From the NCBI GenBank assembly GCA_022495995.1, contig JAFEMH010002569.1:62001-126000 (forward strand): 64,000 nucleotides of DNA, in the 5' to 3' direction. Positions 53,287-64,000 of this stretch are shown piece after piece. Within the stretch, counting starts at the first letter, position 1. Each line of letters starts with the position of its first letter. Below the pieces are notes generated by a model. It did no database searches. It was not told where the DNA came from and saw nothing but the letters and a program-made list of their open reading frames with translations. The DNA comes from Adenophora triphylla var. japonica (lineage: Eukaryota > Streptophyta > Magnoliopsida > Asterales > Campanulaceae). The position numbers and the translations under genes were made by a program.

Positions 53287-54737
53287 GGAGATTAAAAATA
53301 AGCTTTATCTTTTTTAAAAAAAAATATATATAAAATAAAAAATGGTATTTGGTATATAGGTGGAAACCATTAAGCTTCCTGTATCGCTTCCTAACCCGGG
53401 GCTTGGGATAAATTATGGTCTAACAAAGCCACGTACCGATATCATTGTTTAAAAAAAAAAGGCTTTTGTGGGTCAAACTTCCGTCCCGGCACTTGAAACC
53501 ATTTGTATTGTGTGTGTGTTTGTTTTGCACATTTCGCATTGTTATCTTTTGACCGCCTTGAAAAAGTCTAAATTTTGACTGTCGGACCCGTTTCCTTAAC
53601 TGTTTGAATTATGTGCTTATGTGCTTATGTGTTTATTTGCTTTCGAAAAAAAAAATTCAAAAAAAAAATATCAAAAAAAAAATCATTTTTTGCATGCGTC
53701 ATACTCCTTAAGACACATGTGAAAATTTCTATTTTACTCAGAAAAAGAAGATAGTCTGTCCTCACACTACGCACACTTGGCCTTACACTGCTCACTACGT
53801 CCTTAACCCGGGAAAATCCCAATAGCAGCCTGTTTGGCCTTATTACGCCTCTCGGTGCGAGCACGGGACTACCCAAACATCCCTTGGAGCCTCGTGTCAA
53901 CCAAGCACTTATCCGTGACACACTTTGTCCAAGACCCGGTTGGTTTTTAGTTTGGTCCGTGTCGTGCCCTGTCTGTGTATACACCTTGCCAGTCAAGTCT
54001 TAGTCAGCATGCCAAGTCAATATCTTTCGGGGACCCTAATCAGTCAAAGTCATGCCAGTTTTCTGTCACGGACTTTGACCAGATCTTGACTGGCGCCTTG
54101 ACTTTGACTTTGACTTGCACAACTTATGCACCGACTCCCGGCATGACACTGAGTCATCAAGGATTAACGATTATGCCATGTCTAATTATGGCCTAACTGA
54201 CGACGGGTCAAGATTAATTATGGACATTTATCAGTCCGAGCCATGCCGACTTTCCGTCGAGCCCCTCAACACGATCTTGACCTTTGACATCAGCTTGGCC
54301 CGTAATTTACATCGAATACGCGTTAAGACTCGATTACCCGCCAGACTTTAGGATCGTTTTTCTCTTCGGTCGATGGGACCTGCTTGCCCTACGGAACCCT
54401 TGTTCGAGGTCACAGGTTGAGGGTCTGCAGGCGTAGTGATGGGTTCCACTGATCCAGGACTTAGAGTAGTTAAAAAGGAAAAAGAAGAGCAATCTTTTCC
54501 AACCGATTAGGCTTTAATAAAACATGTTTTAAGTAAACCGGAACAAATAACTGCATGTTGCATGAGCCCTAAGCCCAAACACCTACCCTCCTTCATTCCC
54601 AAATATCTGAACCCTCGTATCTTTCCCCCGCAGCTCCTCACAAAGCTTGGTTTCGGGCACCGGGTCACCGTTTGATCAGTTGGGAAGAGTCAAGTGCTTC
54701 GTCAGCTTCACCATTTGTTCCGACTCCGGGTTTCAGA
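53287..54737 (+). other. Leader of element C
   Basis: Homologous to the leader of A (12224-13616), with A-rich runs near 53645-53685. An extra segment at about 53330-53450 has no match in A. No gene. Confidence 0.6.
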
Positions 54738-57594
54738 ATGTCTGCATCAGCTGGTAACGATGGGGACAACATCACTCCGCCTCCCGGGACTCCTCAAACA
54801 GAACAGCAATGGAATCAGTTAGTCGAACAGATGAGATTGCGACAGGAAGCACAGTTGAATAACCTTGGAAGAAGAGGAAGACCCCAATCCCACTCTTGGT
54901 CGCCCTGACTACTCCAGGATGCCACCACCAACCTCTTATGGTACAACTACCAGAGCCCATGCTCCTCGGTCTCTGGGTCATCCAGTTCCCCAACTACAGA
55001 CTACTGGATCCATGCAGCCTGACGGGACAAGCCAGTTCGCAGTTCCTCAGTGGGGACAAAATCAATACGGAATGTCCTCTCATGGTTAGGGGTACCTCGG
55101 AATGCCACAGCCATTTGGAATCCCGCCTCAGTTTGGAACCGATCAATCCGGACCTTCGCAACAACAATTCAAAGTGCCACAACAACAGTTTGGAATGCCA
55201 CCACAGTTTGGTTCGGGGCAACAGTCAGGAGCCCCTCCTCAGAATGATGCTAGCTCAGTTGCTCCTCACACAGCTTCCACAAACCCATTTCTCACTCAGG
55301 GTTCGATGGGTTACCAAGCCCCTATCCCAGTTTCATCAGAATCACCAGTACCGCAGTATCCTCCTGGTTATACACCCTCGCCACAGCCAGCCATGCAATT
55401 CAACAACCAGGGACAGCAGCCCGCGTTTAAGCCTACTTATGGGTCTCACTCCGGGAACCCGAGCTACCCGGCTACATCAGGCCTGCCTCCACCCTCTTTG
55501 CCAATTGAAAATCAACAGCAAGCCGCAAAGTTCTATCCCTTCACCCAGGCTCCGGGTAATTTGGGCCAAGGACAGGTTTTCACCTACCTCCCCGGACCGA
55601 CCGTTCCCTCCACCAGTCTGCCGCCAGTAGTAACTCCTCTCTCTAGCTCAGTCACTGGCTTGAACGCCATGGCTCCACCAGAGGACCCTCACCTGGCCTG
55701 GTTCATGGAACAACACAAGGAAATGAAAGCGCAGATTGCTGAATTGACTGCTAAGAAGTCTGCCTTCCGGCCTACGGACCCGGACTCCATTGTTCCCCTG
55801 CCCCACAAGTTTGTGATGCCTAATCTGGACCTCTTTGATGGGACTGCATTCCCGAAAACTCATATGGACACGTATACCTTGGCAATGAAGGCCAAAGGGT
55901 GCACCAATCAGCAGTTGGCTGACTATTTCAGCCTCTCTTTGAAATCCAGTGCTTTAAAATGGTTCTTCCGCTTAAAACTCGAGGCCAGGGCTACATGGGA
56001 CCAGATCACTAGTACCTTCACAGAGAAGTATAAAGCTAATCTGGAATGGGAAACAAATAGAGTTGACCTGCAGACAACAGTGCAGTGTCCCGACGAGAAC
56101 ATCGGGGATTTTTACAAAAGGTGGAACTTGAAGCTCAGTGAAATGGCCATCCCTCCCTCTGACGAGGAGCAGTTAGACATCTTTCAGTCATGCCTAAAAC
56201 CACATTTGAGAGCTTCCCTCAGCCACTTCCCCTACGCTGACTTGCGTGCAATGGTTAATTTCGGGGCTAAATTTGAAAAGGCTTACAATCAACAATCGGC
56301 TGCTGCACCTGCCTACAGATACCGGGCTCCTCCCTCTAACACTGCTCCTGCTCCTGCTAAAGGCAAATAGGTGATCAATTACGCGGGGCAGGAATGTAAT
56401 AATGCAACTCCTTTTGCTCCCAGGAAACCAGCTGAGCCCAAACCTCGGGTCATAAACCTCGAAAGCTTCGGAATGCCTTTGAACGACACCTTTAGAGGAT
56501 TGGTGAAAGAAGGTTTACTGCGTCCTTTAGAGAACTTCCAACCCAGGAATCCGAACGTTCCCCTGGATACTTCTAAGTATTGCGCTTTTCATCAAACCCA
56601 CGGACATCTGACAGATAATTGCTATACTCTGAAGAAGGCAATCCAGGGTCTGATAGAGCAAGGAAAGTTGGAAGGCCCCGAGGGGCCTAATGCAGTCAAA
56701 AATACTCTTCCAAGAAACCATAACCAAGTGAACATGATTGAAGTCGGAGAGCCTTCGCGTGTCCAGGAAGATGTGGAAACCGATGAAGATCCCCAAATAC
56801 CCACGACCAACCTTGTCGAGGATCCTGAATTCAGATTCCCTCTCAGCTTTGAGAAGGATGAACAGACCTATCCTCCCGAGATCCCTCAGACAGACCTGTA
56901 TTGGATCCAGTTGGTAGAGCAGATGAGACTGCGACATGAAGCTCAAATTGACAACCTTCTGGAGGCCTTTAGGAGCCATGGTTTGGCCGCCAGTCCCAAT
57001 CTCGATGGCATTTTTACCGTGAAGAAGGAAGAAAATCCTCCCCCTACTCTCAATCGTCCCGGATATGTCAAGATGCCACCACCGGATTCCTATGTCACCA
57101 CCGCCGAAACTCCTGCCCGTCGACTTACAGGCCAGCTAGCCCCCAAACAGCAATTCAAAGTGCCGCCATTCCAACAGCAGTCAGGGATGGAGCAGTTCGG
57201 CATGCCTCAGCAGCCGTCAGGGGTCCCCTCTCAGAATAATACCGGTCCTGCAGATATCAGTAAGGGTAATGAAGGTTTGAAAACAATGGAGGAAATGTGG
57301 TTAGCCATCAGGGCTCTCGAGAAACGCCAGAATGAACAGCAGGCCTGGATCGAAGAGGACACACGTCATTTCGGAACATTGGCAATCCCCCAACTGACTG
57401 GGGCTCCCCTGAAGGACAAATACGTGCCTGTTCCCCCGGCTTCTAATGCCTCTCGTTACTCGACAGAATCCGACCATTTGTTTCCAAGCAAGCCCAGCAG
57501 CAAATCTCCTCAATCTAGCTCAACTCAGAACCATCCTAGTACAGCTCGGCCTGAAACCCCGAATTCACCCCCAACTGTTGAGCACATTTGGTAG
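54738..57594 (+). pseudogene. gag: Element C gag with internal duplication of its N-terminal region
   Basis: Starts ATG 54738 (MSASAGNDGDNITPPPGTP). About 70 bases present in A are missing near 54862, which shifts the frame. Stops at 55087 (Trp position) and 56368 (Glu position) follow. The capsid domain lies at about 55830-56290 and the Cys/His cluster CAFHQTHGHLTDNC at about 56580-56625. From about 56880 a diverged second copy of the N-terminal region begins (QLVEQMRLRHEAQIDNL, then FRSHGLAASPNLDGIFTV), including the part missing from the first copy. This duplicate replaces the acidic extension of A. The frame ends at TAG 57592, and a basic segment (RPPKKKKASSQQK) continues in frame to about 57830. 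Confidence 0.8.
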
Positions 57595-57827
57595 GATATC
57601 TGTGACTGCCCCGACTGCCTCGAGAGGGACTATCAAGATTGGATAAATGAAGATCGTCCTCCCAAAAAGAAGAAAGCCTCTTCCCAGCAAAAGTTGAAAG
57701 AAAAATTCGAAGCTGGTGATACCAGTGTGGGGACACTCGCGGAACCTTCAGGGGGATTTGACTACTATGTCATTTACTCTAATGAGCCTAGGGTCCCTTC
57801 CTCTACGAAACCGCAACTAAGGAGGAA

Positions 57828-60800
57828 ATGATCACAAAGCTTGGATTGGTTCCCCGTCCCCTTGTGTCAACCTATGTAAAGTCTTCCGAGTCTCTCATTC
57901 TCGAGTTCGAGTCTCTAGAGTCGTCCGATGGCCTTACGCCTGAAGACTATGAGGTTGTAGCAAATGATGTATTCCTTTTCGTTCTCAATGAAATGATGAA
58001 CCTTTCTGAGTATCCCTTGATTGCCACTTTAACTAATGATAAATTAACTAATAACTTAAAAACAGTTAATAATGATTCACTAGATAAAGAAGCAGAAACA
58101 TTAAAAGAACAATATATTAAAGGAATCTTTAAGCAGGTTGTTCGGAAAGAGGAAAATCGAGCCCAAGCTGCCAAAGAGATTTTGACAAGTGTGAATCTGG
58201 GAACTGCGGAAGAGCCTAAAGAGACGCAGATTGGTAGTTTCTTCGAAGGAACTGAAAAGGATATTCTGGTTGAGTTGCTAAGAGAATTCGTGGATGTGTT
58301 TGCATGGTCCTATAAGGATATGCCTGGCCTCGACCCTTCTATAGTTGAACATCGGATACCACTCGACCCAGAAGTCAAGCCAGTAAAACAGAAGCTGAGG
58401 AGAATTAAGCCCGAAAGGTCTCTGCATGTGAAGGAGGAGATAGAAAAGATGCTCAGAGCAGGATTCATCAGGGTCATTGAATATCCTACATGGCTTTCCA
58501 ACATAGTGACGGTAACCAAGGCCAATGGGAAAATCCGATACTGCGTGGACTTCAGAGATCTGAACAAGGCTAGTCCAAAAGACGATTTCCCCCTGCCCAA
58601 TACCGACATCCTGGTGGATACCACAGCCAACTATGAGGTTAAATCCTTCGTCAATGGCTTTGCCGGCTACAACCAAATCAAAATGGCAGAGGAAGACCAA
58701 GACAAGACAGCCCTCACAACCCCTTGGGGCACGTACTGCTACACGGTCATGCCATTCAGACTAAAGAATGTCGGGGCTACTTACCAGAGGGCAGCTACAG
58801 CTTTGTTCCACGACATGATCCACAAAGAAATTTAGGTCTATGTGGACGATATGATAATACATTCCAAAGGATCAGACGACCAACACTTCATTGATCTGAG
58901 AAAATTCTTTGGCCGCCTCCGGGATCATAGCATGAGACTGAATCCAGCCAAATGCACCTTCGGTGTAGGACGAGGCAAGGTGCTAGGATATATGGTGACG
59001 GAACGGGGAATTGAAGTAGACCCCCAGAAAATCAAGGCCATAGTCGAAATGAAACCACCCCGGACACAGACAGAAGTAAAATCCTTCATGGGAAGACTGC
59101 AATACATAAGCCGTTTTGTAAATCAGCTGACCTCAATCTGCGAGCCGATCTTCAAGTTGATGAAGAAAAGTGCCTACACAGAATGGACTCCAGAATGCCA
59201 TCTCGCTTTTGAAAAGATTAAGGCGTACCTCGTAAATCCCCCGATTCTTTGCCCGCCACGTCAGCAAAAGCCACTATTGCTATATCTAACTGTCACGGAT
59301 ACAGCAATTGGGGCTATGTTAGCTCAAGAGAAGAAAGACTCCAAGGTCGAAAACGCCATCTATTTCGTGAGCAGAAAGCTTCAAGGGAGTGAACTTAATT
59401 ACTCTGCTTGTGAAAAGACTTGCGCAGGCCTGGTCTGGGTAGTGGGAAAGTTGAAGCACTACATGCAGTCTCACACGATACATCTCGTCTCAAAGTTGGA
59501 CCCCATCAAATATTTGTTCGACAAGCGTTCCATCTCCATGAGGTTGGCAAAATGGTCGTTCTTTGTGGCTGAATACGACATCACTTATGTGACGAGAAAA
59601 TCCATGAAAGGGCGAATAATGGCGGAACAGTTGGCCGACTTCCCAAGTGATGAGTCCCGAGGACTTGAACCTCAATTCCCTGATGATGGAATCTTTGCTC
59701 TAGAAGGAGAAAATCGTTGGCAGCTCTTCTTCGACGGGGCATCAAACAAAAAGGGGAATGGAATAGGAATGCTTCTGGTCGATCCTACTGACGAGCACAC
59801 CCCCATAGCAGTAAAGTTGAACTTCGAGGTTACCAACAATGCTGTTGAATATGAAGCTTGCATAGCCGGGTTGGAGGCCGCTCTCGAAAGAAATATCAAA
59901 GAATTGGAAGTGTACGGTGACTCTGCCCTCATCATCAACCAGGTCTCTAACAGATGGAAGACCGTGGACCCGGGTCTGCAAAAATATCACACTTATATGG
60001 AAGAGCTAGTGAATCAATTCAAGGAAATCAGCTTCCATTACTTGCCCAGAGATCGCAACAGGTTCGCAGATGCTCTGGCAACACTAGCCTCTCTCGTTGA
60101 AATACCTGAAGGAAAGTCTGTCAAACCATTCAGAGTCGGGAGAAGAGAAAACCCTGCTTATTGCTTTGAAATCGAAGTGGAGACCGAACTGGCCAATGAT
60201 CCCTGGTATATCCAGATTTAACAGTACTTAAAGAACGGCGAAGCCTCTTTCAAAAATGAAGATGGGGAATATAAGGAAGGAATCAAACCAAAAAGCCTCT
60301 CAGCCCTGAAGCGACTCGCCTCCCACTATGTTCTTTTGGGAAACATGCTGTACAAGAAGCGTTATCAAGGCCCCCTCCTGCGGTGTATCAGCAAACAAGA
60401 GGCTACCGAACTCATGAAAGAAATACATGGTGGTACCTGCGGCCCCACATGAACGCTCGGGCTCTAATGCAAATCATACTGAGAATGGGGTACTTTTGGA
60501 TCTCCATAGAAACTGACTACATCCAGTTCGTCAGAAGCTGCGACAAATGCCAGCGGTACTCGAACATCAATCACTTACCCCCCCATGAGCTCTACTGCAT
60601 GACAACCCCTTGGCCTTTCGTCACTTGGGGAATTGATGTCATAGGTAAAATCACGCCATCAGGCAGCAACGGCCACGAGTTCGTCTTGGTAGCAGTGGAT
60701 TATTTCACCAAATGGGTTGAAGCCAAGTCCTACAAAGTCCTCAACTCAAAGAAAGTAGCCCTCTTCATCAAAGAGAACATCATATGCAGATACGGGTTGC

Positions 60801-61473
60801 CGGCCGAAATCATCTCAGATAATGGATCCCACTTTGAAGGGGAATGCGACAGGTTGCTGGCGGAATTCAGAATAACCCGTCACAAGTCATCTCCCTATAG
60901 GCCCCAAACCAACGGAGCCGTCGAAGCGGCGAATAAGACCTTGGAAAGCATCATTCGGAAAATGGCTTTCCGAGGCAGAGATTGGCCTGACAAGCTTCAC
61001 CTTGCTCTCTGGGGATACAGAACATCCGTTAGAACAGCAACCAGGGAAACACCATTTGTCTCACCTACGGAATGGAAGCCGTACTCCCAATCGAGCTAGA
61101 AATCCCCTCACTCCGCGTACTGTTAGAAAGTCAGATCAACGAGGTCGAATGGCTCCAAAGTCGCCATGATGAATTGGCCCTGCTAGATGAACGCCGGTTG
61201 AGAGCCATGGAACATATCCGAGCTTACCAAGGAAGGATGGCCAGAGCCTTCGATAAGAAAGTAAAACACCGGGAGATCAGGGAAGGTGACCTCGTTTTGA
61301 AAGTGAAGCCCCCAGTCCGCATCAACCCGCTTGGCAAATGGGAGCCTATCTGGGTCGGACCATATGTCGTTCAGAAAATCTTCTCCGGAGAAACCATGCA
61401 ACTTGCAGACCTCGACGGAAATCCTTTTGTACACCCAGTAAATGGCGACAAGCTGCGCAGATACTACGCATGA
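57828..61473 (+). pseudogene. pol: Element C pol: reverse transcriptase, dual RNase H, integrase; protease absent
   Basis: Begins MITKLGLVPRPLVSTYV, equivalent to 19443 in A; the preceding 1.4 kb of A with protease and G-patch is not present. Reverse transcriptase: NGKIRYCVDFRDLNKA to VYVDDMIIHSKG (YVDD near 58840-58852). RNase H: LLLYLTVTDTAIGAMLAQE. Archaeal-type RNase H: LFFDGASNKKGNGIGM, NNAVEYEACIAGLEAAL. Integrase: RSCDKCQRY finger, TWGIDVIGK, ISDNGSHF, NGAVEAANKT and the C-terminal domain ending DKLRRYYA. Breaks: TAG 58833 just before the YVDD box, TAA 60219, a one-base deletion near 60450 and a frameshift near 61060. It covers everything deleted from A. Confidence 0.88.
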
Positions 61474-61520
61474 AACACCGAGTCATCTCCCAATAAAAGT
61501 GCTAAAAGAGTAATACCCAA

Positions 61521-61612
61521 CTAGGTTGAAAACCCGAAAGGGCGGCCTAGGTAAAAGATAGGGTTGCACCGAAAAAAAAAACAAACAAAAAAAAAAGAAA
61601 ACAAAAAAAACA

Positions 61613-61700
<88 letters not shown>

Positions 61701-61752
61701 GTGCTAAAAGAGTAATATCCAACTAGGTCGAAAACCCGAAAGGGCGGCCTAG
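61521..61752 (+). other. Two conserved hairpins after the integrase stop, C copies
   Basis: CTAGG (61521-61525) with CCTAG (61546-61550) and CTAGG (61723-61727) with CCTAG (61748-61752). Both enclose CCC-GAAA-GGG, a GNRA-type tetraloop. Two U:G pairs can extend the outer stem. They are separated by a long AT microsatellite. Confidence 0.6.
61617..61695. repeat. (TA)n microsatellite
   Basis: About 39 uninterrupted TA units between the two hairpin copies. It lies at the same place as the A-rich tract in element A. Confidence 0.95.
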
Positions 61753-61798
61753 GTAAAAGACAGGGTTGCACAAAAAAAAACAAATTAACCGAGTCGAA

Positions 61799-61859
61799 CT
61801 ACGGAGACCTGAGCCCTTTGGTCCAAGGGAAACGTAGGCAGCCGGAAACGGTTCGGTCT
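61799..61859 (+). other. Conserved CTACG/CGTAG pseudoknot-like element, C copy
   Basis: CTACG (61799-61803), AGACC (61805-61809), CCCTT/AAGGG hairpin, CGTAG (61833-61837), CCG-GAAA-CGG hairpin, GGTCT (61855-61859). Very close to A copy 1. Confidence 0.65.
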
Positions 61860-62130
61860 AAAACACAAATAAAGCTATACTTTGTCATCAACACATTGAT
61901 CAAGCCATGAAGGCGTTTTGAAAAACTCTAAAGCAATTCACATATTCATTACAGTTAAAAGCTTTTTGATGAGTCTTAGCTCGGTTCACTCCTATGACTT
62001 ACAACCTGCTAAGAGAAACAAAAATATCTAATAAACTGATGTGCCTGCTACGACAAGAAAAGGATACTCAGAAACCTCAAGGTCACTCCAAGCCACTCGT
62101 ACTAGCTTCTCCTCTCTTCTTTCCTCCTCT

Positions 62131-63592
62131 TCAAGTCTTCTTCCTCTGCACAGGAAAAATGCCAGTCTTCCTCCTACCAAGCTCTGGTGTAAGGACGGGA
62201 TCTATCAAACCAGCGTCTGTCAGGGCCTTAGTAGCCCTAGCCTCATCTCTCATCTCCTGTAACCGAGCCGGTAACATAGGGATCCTTCCCTCCTGTCTCT
62301 TGACATAAGCCTCGTAGTCAGTCACGACATCTCCACTCTTATCATAAGGATTGGCCCTCGCTTCGGCCCTCCTCCTCTCTGAAACCGTCATGTCTTCCGC
62401 ACCAACAAGGGCTTCACGCCGTCTCAAGATAGCCACCTGAGTCTCCCCCAAATGTCTCTCGTACCAATCCAAGTACCAAGTAGTCAGAAACACGTGCCCT
62501 GGACACCTGAGGATAACCCTAGGAGGAAAGACGTCATACCTCCATGCTCGGGAAAGGAATGGGAACACTGAAGGGTCATCCATCAAAGCAGAAGCCACCA
62601 CTCTGGTAGCTATGTCCTCAAAGCCCTCCAAAGGAGCCTGCTCCAAGCCAAACTGTCTCCGAACCAGAGCCGGGATATAAAAACTGGACTGAGAAAGCCC
62701 CGGAAGCATAACCACATGAGACCCATCCTGAAGCACTCTCCGAGTCTCTACCCGCCAACGAGGCACCGACCACCTGATATCCTCAGTACCTCGACAAGCC
62801 ATCCAGTACTCCCATGAGCCCTGATCATCAAGATCCACAGTAACCCCTCTCCTGGCGAAAGTCTAAGGTTTGACCGTATCAGAAGTTTCGCGAAGGACCC
62901 CCAGGCGCTCCATCAGCCACATAGTCAAAAGAAACGGGCTGCCCCCGTGCATATACCGCCTCCCGATAGCCAACCTGTCAAGAGCATGAAGGGTCTCTCC
63001 CAGGATCAAGGGCACAACATCCCGGCCCAAACGACAGTGAACAACTACATCCAGCAAAGCCCGATGACAAATCCCAAAGGAGTAAACCATAAACAAAGTC
63101 CCAAACATGCAAAGTGCAAAAGAATCCCAATATGCATCATCAATCAAGCCTAAACCCCTAAATCTATCAGGAAGACCGGAAATGTCAAATTGATCGGGAC
63201 CACGGATCATACCTTGTGCTTCCTCCGGGGAAAGATGAAGAAGGTTTCACAACCTATCAACAAAGGAAGCTCTTCCGGGCAAAGGAATCGCAATGTCTTC
63301 CACCTCGGGACCACCAAGCAAAGCTCGGAATTCTTCAACGGTCGAAACCACCTCATTGTAAGAAAAGCAAAAGACATGCCTTCTAGTATCCCAAAATGAA
63401 GCGGAGGCCCTCAAGAGATCATAATCCGGAACCAATTCTTTGAGAGACCACAAGCATTTTATCTTGTACCTTTCCTAAAAAATATGATCTTCTCTCGTGC
63501 ATGATCTCTCGGGACCACTCTTTGAACTTGTTGAAGAAAGAAATTTGGGATTCTTGGGACAATTTTGATGGAGTTTTCTTGAAGTTTTCCAT
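62131..63592 (-). pseudogene. Element C antisense gene 1: DUF7745/plant-mobile-like protein, broken
   Basis: Homologue of 21345-22622 in A. The start is the ATG at 63592 (MENFKKTPSKLSQ). Breaks: a frameshift near 63470, TGA near 63248 and TAG near 62862. The conserved block FCFSYNEVVSTVEEFRALLG and the GRDVVPLILGETLHALDRLA region are present. The C-terminus (EAYVKRQEGRIPMLPARLQE, then ELGRRKTGIFPVQRKKT) is kept here and shows what is missing from the A copy. Two TCCGCGCGGA palindromes lie upstream. Function unknown. Confidence 0.7.
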
Positions 63593-63720
63593 GGCTTTCT
63601 CTCTCCTTCTCCCCAAAAATGGCTGTTTGAACAGGCAGTTAGAGTGGGTGTTTGAATTAAAAGTGGGGAAAACCAGATCCAAAGCAAAAAATTAAATGCC
63701 AGTGTCAGACCTCAGACTTA

Positions 63721-63761
63721 TCCGCGCGGACAGGATTGAGCCTCATCCCCATCCGCGCGGA
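63721..63761. promoter_or_regulatory. Palindrome pair upstream of antisense gene 1 of C
   Basis: Perfect TCCGCGCGGA palindromes at 63721-63730 and 63752-63761, 31 bases apart, 129 bases before the antisense ATG. No clear TATA box; TTTAATTTTTT on the minus strand (near 63690) is a candidate. Confidence 0.65.
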
Positions 63762-64000
63762 CAGGAATGTTACCATCAGAAAAAAATCTGCAGCAGTTTT
63801 TACTGCTGCACCGCGGAGGAGTATTTCATCCCAGCCGCTCGAAACCTGCACAAAACCTGTCCAAAACAGTTCATATACCAAAAATTCACACCCTTGCCAC
63901 AAAACCGGGCTCATGCAACATCCACATGCATAATAAACAAAAGAAAAAAAAGTAGATGAAAATAATCCCAGATCATTGCATTCCAAAAAAAAAAGAAAAT
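63762..64000 (-). other. Region upstream of antisense gene 1 of C, to the window end
   Basis: Homologous to 22771-23000 of A, where it separates the two antisense genes. No frame of its own. The second antisense gene of C would start beyond the window. Confidence 0.5.

Larger units (their letters stand above)
51511..64000 (+). mobile_element. Element C: Tat-type LTR retrotransposon related to A, right end outside the window
   Basis: The 5' LTR, primer site, leader, gag, pol, conserved hairpins and antisense gene 1 are homologous to A. It lies within a copia reverse transcriptase; the left target duplicate would be CATCT (51506-51510). It has reverse transcriptase, both RNase H domains and integrase, but lacks the protease and G-patch. 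Gag contains a partial internal duplication. Confidence 0.88.

Noticed and set aside
61483..61783. Minus-strand frames with long Ile-Tyr runs
   Set aside because: Translation of the TA microsatellite.

Overview
This window is plant nuclear DNA, almost certainly from a flowering plant and probably a eudicot. It is made of nested LTR retrotransposons, and I see no ordinary host gene, tRNA or rRNA. The main evidence is a set of Ty3/gypsy elements of the Tat type. They use a primer site complementary to the 3' end of tRNA-Arg (TGGCGACTCCGCTGGGGA). They carry a second, archaeal-type RNase H between the first RNase H and the integrase. They also carry extra genes in antisense orientation between pol and the 3' LTR. 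The species cannot be named from the sequence.

Layout. (E) 1-1348: end of an LTR, inserted in (G). (G) 1349-6860, minus strand: 5' LTR, primer site and a non-coding interior; its left end lies outside the window. G is inserted in the reverse transcriptase of (D). (D) 6861-10310 and 43103-46070: Tat-type pol, an antisense gene and a 3' LTR. D is split by (A). (A) 10311-43102, target duplication GCTGG: long LTRs, gag, protease and a G-patch, but no reverse transcriptase or RNase H; two antisense genes; several repeat arrays. The 3' LTR of A is split by (B). (B) 29500-41841, target duplication GAATC: complete with both LTRs, gag remnant, pol without a recognisable protease, antisense gene. After D come a copia integrase scrap, an AT-rich repeat block and (F) 47403-50034, a minus-strand gag-protease-only element with a tRNA-Met primer site. 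A copia reverse transcriptase remnant (51129-51510) is interrupted by (C) 51511 to beyond 64000, a relative of A that keeps reverse transcriptase and integrase but lacks the protease.

Nearly all coding regions are broken by stops or frameshifts. The best preserved are the antisense genes: 21345-22622, 23046-24943 (spliced) and 37619-39118.

Two patterns are not explained by the usual annotation. First, each element family has its own short CpG-rich palindrome, usually in pairs with a family-constant spacing, placed upstream of the TATA boxes of both the LTR and, where visible, the antisense genes. Families A/C, B and G share a CGCGCG core (in G with one CpG lost) with different, self-complementary arms. 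Second, a 60-70 base element (CTACG ... CGTAG with a distal crossing helix) recurs nine times in four families. Its crossing helix changes on both sides in step, which suggests a conserved RNA pseudoknot. A second conserved hairpin follows the integrase stop codon in A, B and C.
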